Shown here: positions 8,381 to 16,797 of the stretch, in pieces
Position numbering within the stretch: the first letter of the stretch is position 1
How the letters are laid out: each line of letters starts with the position of its first letter
NCBI RefSeq assembly: GCF_022867795.2
Contig: NZ_CP107006.1
Span: forward strand, 5,890,001 to 5,954,000
Direction: 5' to 3'
Source: Chitinophaga horti
Lineage (GTDB): Bacteria; Bacteroidota; Bacteroidia; Chitinophagales; Chitinophagaceae
DNA: 64,000 nucleotides
The notes under the pieces: generated by a model
Told to the model about the DNA's origin: nothing
The model's input: only the letters and a program-made list of their open reading frames with translations
Databases searched by the model: none
Position numbers and translations under genes: made by a program

Positions 8381-8791
8381 ATGAAAAGATCTGCTACTGC
8401 CAACTGGCAGGGTACCGGCAAAGAAGGTAAAGGCAAACTGGCTACAGACAGCGGCGTTTTAAAAGACACGCAATACTCATTCAATACCCGCTTCGAAGAC
8501 GGTATTGGTACAAACCCTGAAGAACTGATAGCTGCGGCCCACGCCGGCTGTTTTACCATGAAACTGAGCTTTAACATTTCAGGCGCCGGTTTCACACCAG
8601 GTAATATCGATACCAAAGCAACCGTAACGTTCGAGAATGGTGCTATTCCAAACATTCACCTGAGCGTGAAAGCTTCTGTACCCGGCCTGGAAAAGGCTAA
8701 GTTCGATGAACTGGTACTGGACGCAAAACAGAACTGCCCGATCTCGAAACTGCTGAATACAGACATTACTTTCGATGCAGAGCTGGTGTAA
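8381..8791 (+). CDS. OsmC family peroxiredoxin
   Basis: A 136-residue OsmC-type hydroperoxide reductase. The two redox cysteines are in AAAHAGCFTMKLSF (Cys about 53) and KQNCPISKLLN (Cys about 117), the spacing expected for the thiol peroxidase active site. The start KRSATANWQGTGKEGKGKLATDSGVL is typical of OsmC rather than Ohr. TACGTTTG at 8306-8313 is a possible -7 box. It lies in the stress block and has its own terminator. Confidence 0.95.
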   Translation: MKRSATANWQGTGKEGKGKLATDSGVLKDTQYSFNTRFEDGIGTNPEELIAAAHAGCFTMKLSFNISGAGFTPGNIDTKATVTFENGAIPNIHLSVKASVPGLEKAKFDELVLDAKQNCPISKLLNTDITFDAELV

Positions 8792-8816
8792 TACACCTCC
8801 TGTTTTAAGTGATAAC

Positions 8817-8840
8817 GCCGGTAGCAATACCGGCTTTTTT
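8817..8840 (+). terminator. Terminator after osmC
   Basis: A 7-bp stem GCCGGTA / TACCGGC with loop GCAA, followed by seven T. Confidence 0.85.
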
Positions 8841-8849
8841 TATGCCATT

Positions 8850-8911
8850 AAAAAGTACACCATTTCTGCAAATTCGTCCATTGAAAAGCCTGCGTTACTG
8901 TCGGACATTTG
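8850..8911 (+). promoter_or_regulatory. Conserved 33-bp operator (copy 2) abutting the second pirin promoter
   Basis: AAAAAGTACACCA (8850-8862), GCAAAT (8868-8873) and GTCCATT (8876-8882) repeat the element before the first pirin gene with equal total length. GACATTTG (8904-8911) is at the same offset as the -7 box of copy 1. The distance from element to ATG is 57 bp here and 60 bp there. Confidence 0.7.
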
Positions 8912-8938
8912 ATATGTAAAAACAAAGCATCAATAGTT

Positions 8939-9660
8939 ATGCAAAAGATAGTTCACCGTGCAGATTCCCGTGGTTGCGCGGACCACGGTTGGTTAAAGAG
9001 TTATCACACCTTCAGCTTCGCGCAGTACTACAACGAAGAACGTATTCACTTCGGCGCATTACGTGTGTTGAACGATGATGTAGTAGCAGGAGGAATGGGC
9101 TTTGGCGCACACCCGCACGATAACATGGAGATCATCAGCATTGTGCTGAAAGGCGCGCTGGAACATAAAGATAACCTGGGCACACATGGTATCATCAACG
9201 CAAACGATGTACAGGTAATGTCGGCGGGTACAGGCGTTGTACACTCAGAGTTTAACGCCTCTAAAACAGAACCTGCAGAGTTTTTGCAGATATGGTTGTT
9301 CCCCGCGAACGAAACGTAACACCTCGTTACGATCAAAAAACATTCGACGCTGCCGGTCAGCACAACCAATTGCAATTACTGATCTCTCCCGATAAAACGG
9401 ATAACGCCCTCTGGATTAATCAGGACGCCTGGTTCTCCATCGGCCAGTTCGATGCAGGAAAGGAACTTGTTTACACGCCTAAAGAAGAATACAACGGCGC
9501 TTACATTTTCGTACTGGAAGGCAGTGTGGAAATAGAAGGCGAAACCCTTCACCGTCGCGATGCGATCGGCATCAGCAACTATAGCGCAGCATCGATTAAA
9601 GCATTGGAAGCGGCAAAGTTTTTGATCATAGATATACCGTTAACACAATTTACTCACTAG
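8939..9660 (+). pseudogene. Second pirin family protein (YhaK-like), split by a one-base frameshift
   Basis: Two overlapping reading frames (8939-9319 and about 9305-9660) together make one bicupin of about 240 residues. The first carries the N-terminal cupin with HPHDNMEIIS and GTGVVHSEFNA and ends prematurely after QIWLFP. The second resumes with RERNVTPRYDQKTF, the normal continuation of the family. One extra C in the C4 run at 9301-9304 restores FPRERNVTPRYDQ. The rest of both halves is well conserved, with no other damage, so a sequencing or very recent deletion is more likely than an old pseudogene. The ATG at 8939 follows the conserved operator. Confidence 0.85.
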
Positions 9661-9676
9661 TTTAACCTTTACTCAT

Positions 9677-10153
9677 ATGGCTACTAATACAGCAACAATA
9701 GGACTGGAAAAAAAGACCGCAAAAGAGCTGGCCGATAAACTGAATAACCTGCTTGCAGCCTACCAGATATTTTACCAGAACACCCGTGGTTTCCACTGGA
9801 ACATCAAAGGTGATAAATTCTTTACCCTGCACGTAAAGTTCGAAGAGCTTTATACAGATGCACTGACTAAGATTGACGAGATCGCGGAGAGAATACTGAC
9901 GCTGGGCTACACACCCGTACACAGTTTTTCTCAGTACGTGCAGTTATCTGCCATCAAAGAAATAACGAACGACAGTAACGCTGAAACGACCGTTAAACAC
10001 GTGCTGGAGGGTTTTAAAACACTCATTCAGCTGGAAAGGGAAGTAAGCTCTGTAAGCGATGAACTGGGCGACGATGGTACCAACGACCTCATCACTACTT
10101 ACATCCGCGAACAGGAAAAACAAGTGTGGATGTACAATGCATTTTTACATTAG
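9677..10153 (+). CDS. dps: Dps family DNA-protection/ferritin-like protein
   Basis: A 158-residue Dps miniferritin. Dodecamers oxidise and store iron using hydrogen peroxide and protect DNA in the cytoplasm. The intersubunit ferroxidase site is visible in QNTRGFHWNIKGDKFFTLHVKFEELY (about 34-59) with the downstream YTDALTKIDEIAERI (conserved Asp and Glu). There is no lysine-rich N-terminal DNA-binding tail. It is 16 bp after the second pirin gene, so probably the two are co-transcribed from the operator-linked promoter. Confidence 0.96.
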   Translation: MATNTATIGLEKKTAKELADKLNNLLAAYQIFYQNTRGFHWNIKGDKFFTLHVKFEELYTDALTKIDEIAERILTLGYTPVHSFSQYVQLSAIKEITNDSNAETTVKHVLEGFKTLIQLEREVSSVSDELGDDGTNDLITTYIREQEKQVWMYNAFLH

Positions 10154-10179
10154 GTTACAACAATACAATAAACAGGCTT

Positions 10180-10213
10180 CAGCACCCTGCCTCTGGCGGG
10201 GCGCTGGCTTTTA
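10180..10213 (+). terminator. Imperfect hairpin after dps
   Basis: CAGCACCCTGCC (10180-10191) and GGCGGGGCGCTG (10195-10206) form a GC-rich imperfect stem followed by GCTTTT. It is a plausible terminator of the second pirin-dps unit. The remaining bases up to 10382 show no clear gene. Confidence 0.5.
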
Positions 10214-10382
10214 AGCCGGCCGTATCGCTAAAAGATCGTAACTTAGAAATGAATCCGCAATGCCTGAGCATGACGATCATTCCGTAATAATGCAGTCGCA
10301 AACCATGGAGTAATATAGATTTATAGCTGTGAATGATGTATATGCTCGTTTATCATAATTCGTAAAGCTAAATCAGTTGAAC

Positions 10383-10751
10383 ATGGAAATTCCAACACAA
10401 ACCTCAGAACAGCAGGAACAGTTGCTTTCCTGGAAGCATGAAGTAGAAGATGTGCGCCAGGACGTGAAGTCGATGCGCAACCGGCTGGAGGCTATTTCGC
10501 AGCATCACAGCGGCAATGAAAGAATGGTGAAGGTCGAGCGCTTTCAAAACCAGTTTATCCGCCAGCTGGAAGTTGCCGATGAACTGTTCCACGATCTGAA
10601 ACAAGCCAACCGGCGCCTGAACAACGCACTCATCGAACATACCGACCGCCCGGTTGACGATCACGATGGGTTACATGAGCGCATGGACACTTTCCATAAA
10701 TTATACAACGAATTAAGAAACGACTTTCAGCAATTTGAAGCGCACCAGTAG
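10383..10751 (+). CDS. Small predicted coiled-coil protein
   Basis: A 122-residue charged protein I do not recognise. It is almost wholly helical by composition, with heptad-like spacing (LLSWKHEVEDVRQDVKSMRNRLEAI, NQFIRQLEVADELFHDLKQANRRLNNAL), and lacks cysteines, a signal peptide and membrane segments. It converges with the PAS protein gene, 3 bp away. The ATG at 10383 is preferred over a TTG two codons upstream. A structural or adaptor role in the cytoplasm is possible, but nothing in the sequence defines it. Confidence 0.7.
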   Translation: MEIPTQTSEQQEQLLSWKHEVEDVRQDVKSMRNRLEAISQHHSGNERMVKVERFQNQFIRQLEVADELFHDLKQANRRLNNALIEHTDRPVDDHDGLHERMDTFHKLYNELRNDFQQFEAHQ

Positions 10752-10754
10752 CCG

Positions 10755-12314
10755 TTAACGGAGATCGTCTTCCTGCTGCTTCAACTTCTCCTGCATCCGG
10801 TGGATCATTTCATCCAGCTCGGTAACAGACTTTTGCAACATCAGCATCAACCGCAGGTTGGTGGGCTGATCGGTGCTGTCTGTGTCGATAAGGGACGTGA
10901 TGGCCAGTATGGAAGATACGGGCTTGCGTAGTTCGTGTGAGTTCATCCACGCAATTTCGCGCAGGGTATTATTTTGCTCCTGCAGCAAGGTTACGAAATT
11001 CTTTTTCTCCGTAATATCTGTTTGGATAGATATGTATTTCTGTACGCTGTTCTCGTCGTCCAGTATCGGCGTTACGGACATATGCACCCAATAGGCTTCG
11101 CCGTTTTTCCTGTATTGCACCAGTTCCGCGGTAAAGGGTACACCTGTTTCCATTTGTTTCCCGATCCGGTTCATGGCCTCGATGCTGGTTTCGGGGCCTG
11201 CCATAAATTCCCGTGGATGTTTGCCGATGGCCTCTTTCAATGAGAAGCCGGTATGATGTGTAAAGCTGTCGTTCGCCCACTGTACGCGTCCCTCTGCATC
11301 CATAATAAAAACAGAGTTAGTGGTTTGACTTGCCACCAGCGACAATAAGCCAATCTGCTCCTGCTGTTTCACTTCCTTATCAATATCCTGCACGACGCCC
11401 ACCATTCGCTGCGCTTCCTGTTGTTTGCTATAGATGATGCTGCCGCGTGCGTATACATGTTTGTATTGACCGTTTGTGCACAGGAAGCGGTATTTGTCCG
11501 CCCAATGTACATTGCCAAAACGGATGGCATTACGCACCGAACGAATGATGCGGTCATGATCGTCCGGGTGAACGCGCTGCTCCCACCACTGGAAGGTGGG
11601 TTCAACTTCCGACTCCTGGTAGCCGAATATGGTTGAAGGCCCGTGGTTCCAGGTTACCTGGTCAGACGACATGTCCCAGTAATAGATCGCATCGGGCGTT
11701 ACTTTCGCGAGTAACTCGTAACGTGTTCCGAAATCCTTTGCCTGTATGGTCGATTTAATTTCTGCATCGATGTCAATGGCCATGACCATTCGGCCACGCT
11801 TCTGTTTATATTGGCTGGGCGTGGAGTAGATTTCTACCATGAAGTTTTCACCATTCTTTTTCCGGTGCTGCCATACGCCGCGATAAGACTTACTATTGAT
11901 GCTCCGTTGCTGATCTTCCAGCAGCTTTGAAATATCGTTTTCATCCCTGATCTGCAGGATCGTCATCTTCAGAAACTCATTCCGCGTAAAGCCATACTTC
12001 TCAATCGCAGCATCGTTTACCGCGAGGAAACGCAGCGTGTCGGTATCATACACCCACATCGGCACCGGGTGGTTATAAAACATCTCCTGGTAGCCGGAAG
12101 GCCCTTCTACGGCCTGTTGAGAGGATCGTACAACGAAATAGATCAACAGGGCGGCGGTCAATATAAAAAAAGAAAGCAGAAGGAAAGATAAAGCGGCGGG
12201 ACTAAATTGAGGGAACTTCAGGACGCCATACGCCAGCAGTCGGTCATTGATATTCACCCACACTAATCCCCACAAGAGGAATAAACAAGCTGCTTTTACT
12301 GCCGTATGGCGCAT
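10755..12314 (-). CDS. Membrane-bound triple-PAS protein with a histidine-kinase DHp stub but no ATPase domain
   Basis: A 519-residue protein with two membrane helices (about 5-24 and 40-62) and three PAS domains: one at about 75-185, one of PAS_3 type at about 200-315 (YWDMSSDQVTWN, RVHPDDHDRI), and one at about 320-440 (NSVFIMDAEGRVQWANDSF). A dimerisation/phosphoacceptor helix pair follows with the H-box NSHELRKPVSSI (His460). The protein stops 59 residues after that histidine, so the catalytic HATPase domain is absent, and no HATPase motif is seen in the 3' flank. It may be a phosphorelay acceptor, a dimerising sensor for another kinase, or a stable truncation. It is 80 bp downstream of the PaaE-like gene on the same strand. 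Confidence 0.88.
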   Translation of the reverse strand: MRHTAVKAACLFLLWGLVWVNINDRLLAYGVLKFPQFSPAALSFLLLSFFILTAALLIYFVVRSSQQAVEGPSGYQEMFYNHPVPMWVYDTDTLRFLAVNDAAIEKYGFTRNEFLKMTILQIRDENDISKLLEDQQRSINSKSYRGVWQHRKKNGENFMVEIYSTPSQYKQKRGRMVMAIDIDAEIKSTIQAKDFGTRYELLAKVTPDAIYYWDMSSDQVTWNHGPSTIFGYQESEVEPTFQWWEQRVHPDDHDRIIRSVRNAIRFGNVHWADKYRFLCTNGQYKHVYARGSIIYSKQQEAQRMVGVVQDIDKEVKQQEQIGLLSLVASQTTNSVFIMDAEGRVQWANDSFTHHTGFSLKEAIGKHPREFMAGPETSIEAMNRIGKQMETGVPFTAELVQYRKNGEAYWVHMSVTPILDDENSVQKYISIQTDITEKKNFVTLLQEQNNTLREIAWMNSHELRKPVSSILAITSLIDTDSTDQPTNLRLMLMLQKSVTELDEMIHRMQEKLKQQEDDLR

Positions 12315-12394
12315 TCACGTACGTTTTCGCTGAAATTATATAAATAATATCAACTAACAAATCAACAATGCGTGAATGACAGGGTAAATTGTTT

Positions 12395-13453
12395 TTACCA
12401 TTCGATTTTAACTGTCTCCGAAACAGGATAAGCCACACACGTGAGTATGAGGCCTTCTGCCACCTCTTTGTCCGTCAGTACTTCGTTTGCGGCCATCCAT
12501 ACTTTACCTTCTGTACACCTGGAAGTGCATGCGCCACATACGCCGCCCCTGCAGCTAAAGGGCAATGTTATTCCTTTGTTAAGGGCCGTTTGCAGTATCG
12601 TCTGGTTGCCCGGAACGGCCAGTTCCAATGTATTTTCCGCATGGGTCAACACCACTTGCTTAGGATTACTATCAATCGGCGTCCCCGCTTTCTGGATCAG
12701 GAACTGGGTGTTGACGGTGAAGTTTTCCTTATGCAATTGCTCCTCGGTAAAGCCCATGAAGGTGAGGGTGAAAATGCACATGCGCATATACTCCAACGGT
12801 CCGCAGATGAAAAACTGCGCCTGTTTGCGATCATAAGCGAGGTGTTTGGGAGTAAGCATTTCCAGTAAACCGTTGCCGATGCGGCGATAGGTAAACTCAC
12901 TTTCCTCGGTAGGTTCGCTGAAGAAAAATAAGAGTGTGAAACGGCTGGCATGTTCGGCCGCCAGTGCGCGTAGCTCTTTATGAAAAGGGGTATGATGTTC
13001 GTTCTTTGCACTGTAGATCATCGTGACCTTACTACCCGGTTCATCACGCAGTACCTGGCGTAATATACCATACAATGGCGTAATGCCGCTACCGGCACCT
13101 AACAGGAAAATGTCTCTCGGCGGATGTGGTGTAACATCCAGCGTAAACCTTCCCGAGGGTGCCATGCTGGTTACTATATCGCCTATCTGCCAGTGTTTGA
13201 TGATGTAACGCGATACTTCCCCGTTTTCGCGCCACTTGATGGTAACGGCAGGCCGCTCGTCCACACCCGGCGTTGAGCTAAGTGAGTACGAGCGGCGATA
13301 TTCCGTATCATGAATAAAAATGATGAAGGTAAGGAACTGGCCGGCTTTGTATTCCATCGGTCCACCATCCGTTCGTTCGAAACGATAAGTGAAAGTATCA
13401 ATGGTTTCCTTTTTCACTGCGGTAATACGCAGCTGCAGATAGCGTTCGTCCAT
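12395..13453 (-). CDS. PaaE-like flavodoxin/ferredoxin reductase with C-terminal 2Fe-2S domain
   Basis: A 352-residue electron-transfer flavoprotein. The FAD-binding barrel carries RRSYSLSSTP (about 54-63), the NAD(P)H domain has FLLGAGSGITPLYGILR (about 114-130), and the C-terminal plant-type ferredoxin domain has the cluster ligands CRGGVCGAC and a distal Cys in LILTCVAYP. This order (FAD, NAD, 2Fe-2S) is that of phenylacetyl-CoA epoxygenase reductase PaaE and of reductases feeding fatty-acid or carotenoid hydroxylases. No paa genes are nearby; dxs lies 33 bp upstream, so the two may share a transcript. The oxygenase partner is unknown. Confidence 0.9.
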   Translation of the reverse strand: MDERYLQLRITAVKKETIDTFTYRFERTDGGPMEYKAGQFLTFIIFIHDTEYRRSYSLSSTPGVDERPAVTIKWRENGEVSRYIIKHWQIGDIVTSMAPSGRFTLDVTPHPPRDIFLLGAGSGITPLYGILRQVLRDEPGSKVTMIYSAKNEHHTPFHKELRALAAEHASRFTLLFFFSEPTEESEFTYRRIGNGLLEMLTPKHLAYDRKQAQFFICGPLEYMRMCIFTLTFMGFTEEQLHKENFTVNTQFLIQKAGTPIDSNPKQVVLTHAENTLELAVPGNQTILQTALNKGITLPFSCRGGVCGACTSRCTEGKVWMAANEVLTDKEVAEGLILTCVAYPVSETVKIEW

Positions 13454-13486
13454 GTTCCGTCCGTAGTGTCTTGTAGCAGGCGATGT

Positions 13487-15415
13487 TTATCCCTCGCTCA
13501 CCGTAACCTGGCTGCTCATCATCTGCCGAACCGCCATGGCGATACCGGCAGCGTCGTAACCACATTCGCGATGCAGTTCCGCAGGTTTGCCATGTTCTAC
13601 GAGGCGATCGGGAATGCCGAGCATTTTCACATCCGCCTTATAATTATACTCCGCCATAAATTCGAGGATGGCACTGCCGAAGCCGCCGCGGATGGCGCCG
13701 TCTTCTACCGTGATCACTTTATCGTAGCGGGAAAATACTTCGTGTAATAATTCTTTGTCCAAAGGTTTCACAAAACGAATGTCGTAATGTGCCGGCTCCA
13801 GCCCGTCGTTCATCAACTCGCGGCAGGCTTCTGTTACAAAGTTGCCAGGGTGGCCAAACGACAGTATCGCCACATCACGTCCGTCACGGATTTTACGACC
13901 TTTACCGATCGGCATTACCGCAAATGGTTTGCGCCAGTCAGACATCACCCCTTCGCCACGCGGATAGCGGATCACCACTGGTGATTTTTGTTCCGGCAGT
14001 TGTGCGGTGTACATCATGTTACGCAGCTCTTCCTCGTTCATCGGTGAAAACACGATAAGGTTGGGAATACAGCGCATGTAAGAAATATCGTAAGCGCCAT
14101 GATGCGTAGCGCCATCTTCGCCTACCAGGCCGGCACGGTCCAGGCAAAGTACAACGGGCAGGTTTTGAATGGCCACGTCGTGCACCACCTGGTCGAAAGC
14201 GCGCTGCATGAAGGAGGAATAAATGTTACAGTACACACGCATACCCTGTGTGGCCAAACCGGCCGACAGTGTTACGGCGTGCTGCTCGCAAATGCCTACG
14301 TCGAATGCACGATCAGGCATTTTCTCCATCATAAATTTAAGGGAGGAGCCCGATGGCATGGCGGGAGTAATACCCATCACCTTGTCATTCTGCTCTGCCA
14401 GTTCTATCATGGTAAGGCCGAACACGTCCTGGTATTTAGGCGGCTGCGGTCCTTCGGGTATCTTTTTAAAAATCTCACCGGTAATTTTGTCGAACAGTCC
14501 GGGTGCATGCCACTTGGTCTGGTCTTTTTCGGCGAGAGAATAACCTTTACCCTTGGTTGTTACGACGTGCAACAGTTTCGGGCCCGGAATATCTTTCAGG
14601 TCCTGCAGGGTATCGGTCAGTTTGGAAATGTTATGTCCGTCGATAGGGCCGAAGTAGCGCAGGTTCAGTGATTCGAACAGGTTGCTCGACTTAGACACGA
14701 GGCCTTTGATGCTGGCTTCGAATTTAGAGGCCATGTCGCGGGTGAACTTTTTGCCTACGGGCAGTTTACCCAGCATGTTCCATACATCATCACGCAGTTT
14801 GTTATACGTGTGTGAAGTGGAAATGTCTGTCAGGTATTCCTTCAGCGCACCAACGTTCGGGTCGATGGACATGCAGTTATCGTTGAGGATAATCAGCACG
14901 TTGGCATTGGCGACACCTGCGTGGTTAAGTGCTTCGAAGGCCATACCTGCCGTCATAGAGCCGTCGCCGATAACAGCGATGTGCTGCCGGTCGTGCTCCC
15001 CTTTATATTTGGAGGCAAGTGCCATACCCAGCGCCGCGGAAATAGAGGTGCTGGAGTGGCCTACGCCAAAGGTATCGTATTCGCTTTCGCCCCTGTTAGG
15101 GAAACCGCTGATACCGTGGTACTTGCGGTTCGTATGAAAGACGCTCTTCCTGCCGGTAAGTATTTTATGGCCGTAAGCCTGGTGGCCTACGTCCCATACC
15201 AGCTGGTCGTAAGGTGTATTATACACGTAATGCAGGGCCACCGTCAATTCCACAACGCCCAGGCTGGCCGCGAAGTGCCCGCCATGTACGCTTACCTGGT
15301 CGATAATAAACTGGCGCAGTTCATCGCAAACCTGGTGCAGTTGCTCCCGGGTCAGTTTCCTCAAGTCGGAGGGATATTCGATCTGGCTCAATAGTTGACC
15401 TGCCGTAATGTCCAT
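13487..15415 (-). CDS. dxs: 1-deoxy-D-xylulose-5-phosphate synthase
   Basis: A 642-residue full-length DXS. It condenses pyruvate and glyceraldehyde-3-phosphate with thiamine diphosphate, the first step of the MEP isoprenoid pathway. Visible features are HGGHFAASLGVVELTVALHYV, the TPP/Mg motif GDGSMTAGMAFEALNHAG with LNDNCMSI (about 150-187), and the transketolase central domain with DVGICEQHAVTLSAGLA and DGATHHGAYDISY. A TATTTTTG box (reverse strand, 15439-15446) lies 24-31 bp upstream of the start. Confidence 0.98.
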   Translation of the reverse strand: MDITAGQLLSQIEYPSDLRKLTREQLHQVCDELRQFIIDQVSVHGGHFAASLGVVELTVALHYVYNTPYDQLVWDVGHQAYGHKILTGRKSVFHTNRKYHGISGFPNRGESEYDTFGVGHSSTSISAALGMALASKYKGEHDRQHIAVIGDGSMTAGMAFEALNHAGVANANVLIILNDNCMSIDPNVGALKEYLTDISTSHTYNKLRDDVWNMLGKLPVGKKFTRDMASKFEASIKGLVSKSSNLFESLNLRYFGPIDGHNISKLTDTLQDLKDIPGPKLLHVVTTKGKGYSLAEKDQTKWHAPGLFDKITGEIFKKIPEGPQPPKYQDVFGLTMIELAEQNDKVMGITPAMPSGSSLKFMMEKMPDRAFDVGICEQHAVTLSAGLATQGMRVYCNIYSSFMQRAFDQVVHDVAIQNLPVVLCLDRAGLVGEDGATHHGAYDISYMRCIPNLIVFSPMNEEELRNMMYTAQLPEQKSPVVIRYPRGEGVMSDWRKPFAVMPIGKGRKIRDGRDVAILSFGHPGNFVTEACRELMNDGLEPAHYDIRFVKPLDKELLHEVFSRYDKVITVEDGAIRGGFGSAILEFMAEYNYKADVKMLGIPDRLVEHGKPAELHRECGYDAAGIAMAVRQMMSSQVTVSEG

Positions 15416-15589
15416 ATCAGCTTTAGGGTTTTAAGGCTCAAAAATAGTATAATATACAATGCGGGCCAGCTTTTTATAGCGCGGCGGTGCAAAAAACGGG
15501 CTGCCGGAGTACATGAAACAAGCCATTCCCATTTAAACGGCTATACCACCATTGATCCAATTTGCTTTCAGACGGGCCTGCCCATATGG

Positions 15590-15597
15590 TATTTTTG
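15590..15597 (+). promoter_or_regulatory. -7 box of the LytS-type kinase gene
   Basis: TATTTTTG, a match to TAnnTTTG, lies 31 bp before the ATG. A weak TTTC sits at about the -33 distance. The 15416-15589 stretch has no convincing gene. Confidence 0.5.
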
Positions 15598-15628
15598 ATT
15601 TAATCAGAGGAGTTCCCTAATTTATACT

Positions 15629-16657
15629 ATGCTCAGAAACTTGTCCAAATATTGGTGGTGCCAGATTTTAGGTTGGGGACTCTATTCCGTGATCTTCATT
15701 TTCTTCGCATTTTTCTTTGACAGAGTTGGGGTTGCGCTGGTATTGCATACATTGCTGGTAATGGTGTTGGGCATCTTTTTCACCCATTGCCTTCGTGCAG
15801 TCGCGCTAAAATATAAGTGGATCGAGTTGCCATTCGAACGTGCGGTGTTTCGCTTTTTCTTCGGCATTATCATTTGTGCTATTCCCGATGCCGCTATCCT
15901 GAACGCCTTCATGTTGCTGTTCGGCCCTGTGCCGGACGATCTGCTGCCGCGTTTAGCGTTTTCGTTCCTGCAGCAATCTGCGCTCATCACTTCCTGGGTA
16001 GCCATTTACTTCACCTGGCATTACGTGGAAAGAAGCCGTAACGTGCAGTTCGACCGCCTGAAGCTGGAAGCGACGGTGCGAACTTTGGAGCTTAAGACGA
16101 TCAAGGCGCAGCTGAACCCGCATTTTATTTTCAATGCGTTAAACAGCATACGGGCATTGGTAGATGAAGACCCGCAGCGGGCGCGTACTGCCATTACCGA
16201 ATTGTCGAATATCCTGCGCAGCTCTATGCAGGCCGAAAAGGTAGAAATGGTGAGCCTGGAAAATGAGTTGAACATCGTAAAAGATTACCTCGCCCTGGAG
16301 CACATCCGGTTCGAGGAACGGCTGAAAATACAGTACGACATCGAGGCGGATACGCTGGAGTTGCCTATCCCGCCCATGATGCTGCAAACCCTGGTCGAAA
16401 ATGCCATCAAACACGGCATTTCGCGGGAAATAAGAGGTGGAACGATATCTGTAGGTTCTCATGTAAAGGAAATGCAGCACGAGCTTACGATCCGTAACAC
16501 CGGGCAAATCAGGGGAGAGGCTTCCAACGGCGGTGGATTCGGCCTCCAGAGCACCCGCCAGCGGCTGGAACTGCTGTTCGGCAAGCGGGCATCATTCGAG
16601 ATCCGCAACCTGGACGCACAAACAGTTGAAGCTAAAGTGTTAATGCCACTGTTCTGA
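15629..16657 (+). CDS. Sensor histidine kinase, LytS/YehU type (His_kinase family)
   Basis: A 342-residue membrane sensor. Four hydrophobic segments fill residues about 10-135, with no extracytoplasmic domain of note. The phosphoacceptor motif is in KAQLNPHFIFNALNSIRALV (His165), and the ATPase region has PPMMLQTLVENAIKHGI (N box) and GGGFGLQSTRQRLELLFG (G box). Such kinases pair with LytTR regulators, and one follows 140 bp downstream on the same strand. In Bacteroidota these pairs are common; the signal is usually unknown. Confidence 0.93.
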   Translation: MLRNLSKYWWCQILGWGLYSVIFIFFAFFFDRVGVALVLHTLLVMVLGIFFTHCLRAVALKYKWIELPFERAVFRFFFGIIICAIPDAAILNAFMLLFGPVPDDLLPRLAFSFLQQSALITSWVAIYFTWHYVERSRNVQFDRLKLEATVRTLELKTIKAQLNPHFIFNALNSIRALVDEDPQRARTAITELSNILRSSMQAEKVEMVSLENELNIVKDYLALEHIRFEERLKIQYDIEADTLELPIPPMMLQTLVENAIKHGISREIRGGTISVGSHVKEMQHELTIRNTGQIRGEASNGGGFGLQSTRQRLELLFGKRASFEIRNLDAQTVEAKVLMPLF

Positions 16658-16685
16658 TCAGGAAATATTTTCTTGTTGAACCAGG

Positions 16686-16697
16686 TAAACCGGTTTA
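16686..16697. promoter_or_regulatory. 12-bp perfect palindrome between LytS-type and LytTR genes
   Basis: TAAACCGGTTTA is fully self-complementary. It lies 100 bp upstream of the response-regulator ATG and could be an operator or an attenuating hairpin. The length is short enough for chance. Confidence 0.35.
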
Positions 16698-16797
16698 GCA
16701 AAGTTTTTTAATAATTTAACATCTGAATCGAAAACGCATCTGTCGCACACCAAAAGGCTCCGGCAGCTGAATTTCATCAACCAATTACAAAGACCGT

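Noticed and set aside
13310..15137. Long plus-strand frames opposite dxs and the PaaE-like gene
   Set aside because: Shadows of well-supported minus-strand genes.
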